From NORP240 sp942492445 (GTDB lineage Bacteria; Pseudomonadota; Gammaproteobacteria; Pseudomonadales; Pseudohongiellaceae): DNA of 10,696 bases. This document shows positions 6,431-10,696 of the stretch, in pieces; position 1 is the stretch's first letter; each line of letters begins with the position of its first letter. The DNA lies in the NCBI GenBank assembly GCA_942492445.1, contig CALOEW010000044.1, positions 1-10,696 of the forward strand. Reading direction: 5' to 3'. The notes beneath the pieces are model-generated. The model saw only the letters and a program-made list of their open reading frames with translations. It did no database searches and had not been told where the DNA came from. The translations under genes and the position numbers were made by a program.

Positions 6431-7510
6431 ATGTTAAAAGAATCAAACCTGCTGGAACAAGAAGTGCGGGATTACTACGGTACCGGCCTTCAGAGCAGCA
6501 ATGACCTGAAAACCAATGCCTGCTGCTCGACGGAGGAGATGCCACCTCAGGTCAGGGAGCGGCTGAAAGATATACACGACGAGGTTCTGGCCCGTTACTA
6601 CGGCTGCGGATTGACGATTCCAACTTGTCTGCAGGGGCTTCGTGTCCTGGATCTTGGCAGCGGCTCCGGACGGGATTGTTACCTGTTGTCCCAGGTTGTC
6701 GGGGAGTCTGGCTTCGTTCTCGGGGTCGATATGACAGACGAACAGCTTGCCGTGGCGAATCGTCATCGTGAATGGCACCGGGAGCGGTTTGGATACAGAA
6801 GCTCCAATGTTGAATTTGTCAAGGGCAATATACAGGATCTGCAAAGCGCTGGAATAAAAAGTGCCGATTTCGACGTGATTGTCTCCAACTGTGTAGTGAA
6901 TCTGGCTGCAGACAAGCGAGCGGTGTTGAGTGAGGCTTTTCGAGTGCTCAAGGAAGGAGGAGAATTCTACTTCTCCGATATCTATTGTGATCGCCGGATT
7001 CCCCACGAACTGGTCAATGATCGCGAACTCTACGGCGAGTGCCTGAGTGGCGCGTTATACTGGAACGATTTTTTCAATCTGGCCAGGGAAGTGGGCTTCA
7101 GTGATCCCCGCGTTGTCGAATCACGCCGGCTGGCCATTGAAAATGAGTCCGTTGCGCTCAAGACCGAAGGCTATCGCTTTTATTCCGTCACCCATCGCCT
7201 GTTCAAACTGCCGGCGCTGGAGCCAGCCTGCGAAGATTACGGGCAGGCATTGAAATATCTTGGCGGAGTCGAGGAACAGCCGGTGACTTTCCACCTCGAC
7301 GATCACCATCGGTTTGATAAGGGCAGGGTCGTGCCGGTGTGTGGCAATACCTGGATGATGCTGGCCGATACGCGCTACCGCGACTTTTTTGAGTTCTACG
7401 GCGGCTTCGGGGCACACTACGGTATTTTTCCGGGCTGCGGTACGGAAATACCTTTTCGGGATGACACGATCGAAGCGCCGACTGTGACAACCAATTCGTC
7501 GTGCTGTTAA
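6431..7510 (+). CDS. arsM: ArsM-like SAM-dependent methyltransferase
   Basis: A 359-residue cytosolic class I methyltransferase of the arsenite methyltransferase type, expected to transfer methyl groups from S-adenosylmethionine to trivalent arsenic. The SAM-binding glycine motif is VLDLGSGSGRD (72-82), with the acidic second strand at GVDMT (98-102). The cysteines that bind As(III) in characterised ArsM proteins have counterparts: Cys31/32 (TNACCS), Cys59 (YYGCG), Cys154 (SNCVVN) and Cys204 (GECLSG). The long C-terminal part (about 246-343, with CEDYGQA, VCGNTW and FPGCGT) fits the ~350-residue ArsM-like subfamily. The protein ends in Cys-Cys (358-359), a possible further thiol site. Start: ATG with AGGG eight bases upstream. 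The radical SAM gene follows 18 bp later, so the two form an operon. No arsR, arsB or arsC is visible, so arsenic as the substrate is inferred from the family only. Confidence 0.85.
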   Translation: MLKESNLLEQEVRDYYGTGLQSSNDLKTNACCSTEEMPPQVRERLKDIHDEVLARYYGCGLTIPTCLQGLRVLDLGSGSGRDCYLLSQVVGESGFVLGVDMTDEQLAVANRHREWHRERFGYRSSNVEFVKGNIQDLQSAGIKSADFDVIVSNCVVNLAADKRAVLSEAFRVLKEGGEFYFSDIYCDRRIPHELVNDRELYGECLSGALYWNDFFNLAREVGFSDPRVVESRRLAIENESVALKTEGYRFYSVTHRLFKLPALEPACEDYGQALKYLGGVEEQPVTFHLDDHHRFDKGRVVPVCGNTWMMLADTRYRDFFEFYGGFGAHYGIFPGCGTEIPFRDDTIEAPTVTTNSSCC

Positions 7511-7528
7511 ACTGAGGTCCCTATTGTT

Positions 7529-8488
7529 ATGAGTTCCAATCCCCTGAAATTGAAAGAGATTCGCGACAACGTGGCGCCGTTTTCCGACCCGGAAGTGACA
7601 GCCACTGGTGAAGTTCGTGCCTCGGTGGATCCCCGGGAACTGAGGACGCTCTGGATCAATACCGGCAGCCTCTGTAATCTTTCCTGCGACCATTGCTATA
7701 TCGAATCCACTCCGACCAATGATCGATTGTCATTTGTCAGCGCCGATGACGTCAGGAAACTGCTGGACGAGATTGCGGAACTGAAATTCCCCACTGAGGA
7801 AATCGGTTTCACCGGTGGCGAACCTTTTCTCAACAAGGACATAATGCCGATTCTGACCCTGTGTCTGGAACAGGGGTTCAGTGTTCTGGTACTAACCAAT
7901 GCGATGAATACCATGTATCGCAACAGCCGGGCCCTGGATGCTCTGCGAAATCGGTTTGGGGAAAGGCTTAAATTGCGTGTATCCCTCGATCACTACACGC
8001 AATCCCGGCATGCCGGTGAGCGGGGCAGACATTCCTGGAAGCCTGCCATAAAAGGGTTGCGATGGCTTTCGGACCAGGGATTCACGTTCAGTGTGGCGGG
8101 TCGAACTTTCTGGGGTGAGGATGAAGCCGATTTAAGGCGCGGCTACGCTGAGCTGTTTGCGCAGGAAAACATTGCTCTTGACGCCTTTGACGCGAGCGAG
8201 CTGATATTGTTTCCGGAAATGGACCTGACCGCAAAGGTTCCAGAGATCACTACCAGCTGCTGGGATATCCTGGGAAAGAACCCGGCGGATATCATGTGTG
8301 CTTCTTCAAGAATGGTGGTCAAGAATAAGGGTGATGAGCACCTTTCGATAATGGCCTGTACACTATTGCCCTACGATCAGCGATTCAATCTTGGCCGTTC
8401 ATTACGCGAAGCGTGGCAACCAGTTCGGTTGAATCATCCCCATTGCGCCAAGTTTTGCGTGTTGGGAGGGGGCAGCTGCTCTCAGTAG
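7529..8488 (+). CDS. Radical SAM protein with cysteine-rich C-terminus
   Basis: A 319-residue radical SAM enzyme (PF04055). The [4Fe-4S] cluster motif is CNLSCDHC (Cys49, Cys53, Cys56), followed by IESTPTNDRLSF and the SAM-contacting GGEP (96-99); VSLDHY at 151-156 is a typical core strand. The C-terminal part holds Cys244, Cys257, Cys277, Cys306, Cys310 and Cys317 (HCAKFC, then GGGSCS), a spacing suggesting one auxiliary iron-sulfur cluster as in SPASM/Twitch enzymes. The ATG at 7529 has GAGG about 12 bases upstream. A decayed copy of this start region is conserved at 10319-10344, supporting the start. It is co-transcribed with the ArsM-like gene, so it probably acts on the same compound or its product. 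It does not look like ArsS, the DUF3641-containing arsenosugar enzyme. The reaction is unknown. Confidence 0.85.
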   Translation: MSSNPLKLKEIRDNVAPFSDPEVTATGEVRASVDPRELRTLWINTGSLCNLSCDHCYIESTPTNDRLSFVSADDVRKLLDEIAELKFPTEEIGFTGGEPFLNKDIMPILTLCLEQGFSVLVLTNAMNTMYRNSRALDALRNRFGERLKLRVSLDHYTQSRHAGERGRHSWKPAIKGLRWLSDQGFTFSVAGRTFWGEDEADLRRGYAELFAQENIALDAFDASELILFPEMDLTAKVPEITTSCWDILGKNPADIMCASSRMVVKNKGDEHLSIMACTLLPYDQRFNLGRSLREAWQPVRLNHPHCAKFCVLGGGSCSQ

Positions 8489-8508
8489 GCTGGCTGTTGG
8501 CGGCCTTG

Positions 8509-8535
8509 AAAAAATCGCCGCTCAATCGGCTTTTT
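8509..8535. terminator. Bidirectional terminator between convergent genes
   Basis: GCCG (8517-8520) pairs with CGGC (8527-8530) around a 6-base loop. The stem is flanked by six A (8509-8514) and five T (8531-8535), so both strands have a T-run after the hairpin. With a TC bulge the A and T runs can extend the stem. It lies just after the radical SAM stop (8486-8488) and overlaps the terC stop (8522-8524), where a shared terminator of convergent genes is expected. The GC core is short, so strength is uncertain. Confidence 0.5.
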
Positions 8536-9289
8536 CTGCTGCAAGGCCAAGCTCCCGCCGGTGTCGGCGAGCGCGCCTGGTCATCATATTCAGGCTTTCA
8601 ATGAAGGCAGAGAATGCCATGGCAGCATAGATATAGCCTTTGGGCACGTGTGCTCCAAAGCCGTCTGCAATCAGTGTGGTGCCGATCAGCAGCAAAAATC
8701 CAAGAGCCAGCATAACGATGGTGGGAGTGGCATGAATAAACTTTGCCAGCGGGTCCGCCGCCAGCAGCATGGTCGTTACAGCAATGATGACCGCGAGTAC
8801 CATGATGGGAATGTGATCACTCATGCCCACGGCAGTGATGATACTGTCGATGGAAAATACCAGGTCAAGAACCAGTATCTGCCCGACAACTGCAGTGATA
8901 GTGGTGGTAATGGCGCCGTCGCCATCAGCATGCTGCTCAGGAAAGGGGTCCACATGCTCGTGGATCTCAGTGGTCGCTTTCCAGACCAGGAACAGCCCGC
9001 CAGCGATTAAAATAAGGTCCCGCCAGGAAAAATCGTGTGCAAACAGCGAAAACAACGGATCGGTCAGTTGTACGATGACTGCAATCGTGCCCAGAAGCAC
9101 CAGGCGCAGCAACAATGCCCCGGCAATTCCGATACGCCTCGCTCTGGCACGCTGGCTTTCCGGCAGTTTGTTCGAGAGAATAGAAATGAAAATCAGGTTG
9201 TCGATGCCCAGTACGACTTCCATCAAAGTCAGAGTAGCAAGAGCGGCCCAGGCGGCGGGATCGGCAAGCAAAGTCAACAGGTAGTCCAT
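8522..9289 (-). CDS. TerC family membrane protein
   Basis: A 255-residue integral membrane protein of the TerC family (PF03741), with about seven hydrophobic segments and the two family repeats that carry acidic residues inside the membrane: MEVVLGIDN (23-31) and LDLVFSIDS (141-149). A histidine/acid-rich loop (about 109-124, EIHEHVDPFPEQHADGDG) and a basic C-terminus (RRARRHRR, 238-245) are visible. TerC relatives are linked to tellurite resistance and, in several bacteria, to manganese export, including metal loading of exported proteins; which applies here is unknown. No YgdQ-type CBS or CorC extension is present. The start is ATG 9289 with no clear ribosome binding site. The gene is convergent with the radical SAM gene and divergent from the HEM4 gene. 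No yybP-ykoY riboswitch, often found before terC genes, is recognisable in the 110-bp upstream region. Confidence 0.9.
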   Translation of the reverse strand: MDYLLTLLADPAAWAALATLTLMEVVLGIDNLIFISILSNKLPESQRARARRIGIAGALLLRLVLLGTIAVIVQLTDPLFSLFAHDFSWRDLILIAGGLFLVWKATTEIHEHVDPFPEQHADGDGAITTTITAVVGQILVLDLVFSIDSIITAVGMSDHIPIMVLAVIIAVTTMLLAADPLAKFIHATPTIVMLALGFLLLIGTTLIADGFGAHVPKGYIYAAMAFSAFIESLNMMTRRARRHRRELGLAAEKAD

Positions 9290-9399
9290 TGTGTAATGGT
9301 AATCGCTACCGTAATCTCTGTCAGCTTTCTTTGCATTGCCCGACCCGACCAGGGATTTGATTTGCAGCTTCCGCTCTGTAATAGTGAGTCCTGCATCTT
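9290..9399. promoter_or_regulatory. Divergent intergenic region, terC / HEM4-type gene
   Basis: A 110-bp spacer must hold promoters for both divergent genes. On the plus strand TTGATT, 16 bases, then TAATAG (about 9357-9384) is a weak sigma70-like pair; TGTAAT overlaps it and is a better -10 at poor spacing. Near terC a short imperfect palindrome (GGTA, 5 bases, TACC, at about 9298-9310) could bind a regulator. None of this is strong. Confidence 0.3.
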
Positions 9400-10248
9400 A
9401 TGACACAGTCAGCTTTATTTGCCGAGCCCATGACCAGAAAAGCAGCAGTAGCCTCGATCCTTAAGGGCCGTACGGTAGCCTTGCCGGAGAGCCGCCAGCT
9501 GGATGTACTGGCGGCCCTGTTCCAGCGTCGCGGTGCTTCGGTAATCCGCATTCCCCTGGTAACCATCCTTGACACTCCCCACACTGCGGCAGTGGAGGCC
9601 TGGTTGTCCCGATTCATCGCAGAGCCGCCCGATTACCTTGTAATTCTGACCGGGGAGGGAATTCGACGCCTGGCCGGTTTTGCCCGGCGAACAGGGTGCC
9701 AGGAAGAATTTGCCAAGTCGCTTTCGCAGGTGGTGAAGATTTGCCGGGGTCCCAAGCCCGGGCGTGCGCTCAAAGAACTGGGACTGAGCCCGGATCTGCA
9801 CGGCAGGCATCCTACCACGCCGGGTGTGATCGAGACTCTGGATGAACTCGAGCTGGAGGGAAAGCGGGTGGCGGTGCAATTATACGGCGAAGACCCTAAC
9901 CGGTCGTTGATAGACTACCTAGAGGTTAGAGGGAGTAGTGTCTCAACAGTGGCGCCATACGTTTATGCTGCCGAGAGTGACGCACAGCGTGTGACCAGTC
10001 TCGTAGATGCCCTGGACAGAGGTGAGATCGACCTGATCGCCTTTACCAGCAAACCTCAGCTTGCCCGCCTTGTTGAAGTTTCCCGCTCTGCCGGTCTGGA
10101 GAAACGCCTGTTGCGCGGCCTTGAGCGTACCCTGGTGGCGGCTGTGGGACCCGTGGTTGCCGGACAGCTGGCAGACCACGGTGTGCGGGTGGACATCACG
10201 CCAAGGGAATCCTATTTTATGAAGCCACTGGTACGCGAAATAGCGTGA
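9400..10248 (+). CDS. hemD: Uroporphyrinogen-III synthase family protein
   Basis: A 282-residue cytosolic protein of the HEM4 family (PF02602), which cyclises hydroxymethylbilane to uroporphyrinogen III in heme and siroheme synthesis. The two-lobed pattern is visible: GRTVALPESRQLDVLAALF (23-41) starts lobe one, EGKRVAVQLYGED (153-165) starts lobe two, then IAFTSKPQLARL (213-224) and VAAVGPVVAGQLADHGVRVD (246-265), the best-conserved region. HEM4 proteins share few invariant residues, so activity cannot be confirmed. The ATG at 9400 has a weak ribosome binding site; a second in-frame ATG at 9430 is possible, and the family match starts only near residue 20. It stands alone, away from hemC, hemX or hemY, so it may be a paralogue rather than the main hemD. 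The decayed gene pair begins a few bases after its stop. Confidence 0.75.
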   Translation: MTQSALFAEPMTRKAAVASILKGRTVALPESRQLDVLAALFQRRGASVIRIPLVTILDTPHTAAVEAWLSRFIAEPPDYLVILTGEGIRRLAGFARRTGCQEEFAKSLSQVVKICRGPKPGRALKELGLSPDLHGRHPTTPGVIETLDELELEGKRVAVQLYGEDPNRSLIDYLEVRGSSVSTVAPYVYAAESDAQRVTSLVDALDRGEIDLIAFTSKPQLARLVEVSRSAGLEKRLLRGLERTLVAAVGPVVAGQLADHGVRVDITPRESYFMKPLVREIA

Positions 10249-10264
10249 CAAGTGACAATCGATA

Positions 10265-10339
10265 TGATGCGGAAAGAACTGCCGAGTCTGACGTCACTCG
10301 GAGTCGAGAACGCGCGCGTTTCAGGGGATTGGAACTCAT
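10265..10339 (-). pseudogene. Relic of the radical SAM gene 5' end
   Basis: On the minus strand, 10344-10319 is identical over 26 bases to 7524-7549, the segment spanning the radical SAM ATG; the relic's ATG is at 10339-10337. After it the frame breaks, but similarity to about 7570-7620 can still be traced, for example GTTCTCGACTCCGAGTGACG against GTTTTCCGACCCGGAAGTGA, before fading near 10265. The catalytic cysteine motif is absent. The far boundary is approximate. The relic ends shortly before the HEM4 gene stop codon, on the opposite strand. Confidence 0.8.
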
Positions 10340-10696
10340 AACAAGTGCACGACAGGCGTCATGTCATCCCGAAGTTTTCCGTACCGCAGCGAAACTCGGT
10401 ATCTCGTAGGTACCATCAACCGATCGTCGGGTGGTGACTCCGCCAAGGTGCCCGTACACCCCAGCTCCAGCTTTTGAGAACTTGACAGCGATAGCCGCCG
10501 ACAACGAGCTCGTGAAAAATTTCCTGGCCGGATTAGACCAACGCCACTCAAATTCGCGATCATTGACCAGTTCATCCTCGCTGAAAAGCCTCACTCAACC
10601 GAATTCATACGCAGTTAGTCACGTGAAATCGACACTTGACATGCGAATCGCCAACATGCCCTTGATAAATTCAACATTGTCAAACCGCTCCATTCG
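10340..10696 (-). pseudogene. Decayed, inverted copy of the ArsM-like gene
   Basis: Read on the minus strand, this region matches the intact methyltransferase gene in the same order with many deletions. Matching blocks (relic against intact): 10657-10678 against 6806-6827 (22 bases, one mismatch); 10583-10599 against 6925-6941 (17 identical); 10553-10573 against 7007-7027 (21 identical); 10487-10496 against 7169-7178; 10449-10456 against 7238-7245; 10436-10447 against 7259-7270; 10376-10390 against 7434-7448; 10362-10373 against 7455-7466. Between the second and third blocks about 56 bases are missing, and overall the relic is roughly half the length of the matching region. Stops and frameshifts break every frame; minus-strand frames across 10336-10594 are remnants, not genes. 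The relic runs off the right edge, which corresponds to about codon 113 of the intact gene, so its 5' end lies outside. Confidence 0.88.

Noticed and set aside
6443..7693. Two frames antisense to the methyltransferase and radical SAM genes (6443-7006 and 7121-7693)
   Set aside because: Both are shadows of well-supported genes, with no family signature or ribosome binding site of their own.
9290..9399. Manganese (yybP-ykoY) riboswitch upstream of terC
   Set aside because: Such elements often precede terC genes, but the spacer is short and its conserved core is not visible.
10336..10594. Two overlapping minus-strand frames of 76 and 79 codons at the right edge
   Set aside because: They are fragments of the decayed methyltransferase copy; for example, DELVNDREFE corresponds to HELVNDRELYGE in the intact protein. 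They use different frames and are broken by deletions.
10249..10696. Right edge as a hairpin-read or palindromic assembly artefact
   Set aside because: An artefact of that kind would mirror the sequence immediately before it (the HEM4 gene) at high identity. This copy mirrors genes 1.8 kb away and carries large deletions and substitutions. Reads should still be checked.

Overview
The window looks like chromosomal DNA of a gammaproteobacterium, probably marine or salt-tolerant. This rests on mid-50s GC by eye, a 458-residue NhaA, a YqaA-type membrane protein, a TerC protein and a HEM4-type protein. The genus cannot be fixed from sequence alone. There are ten confident genes, one possible very small gene, and one decayed gene pair. 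I found no tRNA, rRNA, CRISPR array or intact mobile element.

Left edge (1-649): a rightward intrinsic terminator belongs to a gene outside the window. About 600 bases follow without a long gene. They hold hairpins, a nested inverted repeat, and a possible 34-codon leftward ORF with a strong ribosome binding site.

Leftward cluster (650-6178, minus strand). In transcription order it carries nhaA (Na+/H+ antiporter), a carbamate kinase, an isochorismatase-fold cysteine hydrolase, an Amidoligase_2 protein, a class I glutamine-amidotransferase-like hydrolase (peptidase C26 type), a YqaA-family membrane protein and a 79-residue protein of unknown function. Several junctions are tight (6-bp gap, 28-bp overlap, 4-bp GTGA overlap), so at least parts are co-transcribed. 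Amidoligase plus C26 hydrolase suggests making and breaking an amide or isopeptide bond. The cysteine hydrolase and carbamate kinase suggest handling of amide or carbamoyl nitrogen. The substrate is unknown.

Rightward pair (6431-8488, plus strand): an ArsM-like SAM-dependent methyltransferase with the cysteine pattern of arsenite methyltransferases, then 18 bp later a radical SAM protein with a cysteine-rich C-terminus. Together they suggest organoarsenical or related chemistry. A likely bidirectional terminator separates the pair from a convergent terC-family gene (8522-9289, minus). A uroporphyrinogen-III synthase family gene (9400-10248, plus) is divergent from terC.

Right edge (about 10265-10696): the apparently empty end is a heavily deleted, inverted relic of the same methyltransferase-radical SAM pair. 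At least eight collinear blocks match the intact genes, including a 26-base identical block across the radical SAM start codon. The intact pair and the relic therefore flank terC-hemD as degenerate inverted repeats. This is the most unexpected feature of the window.
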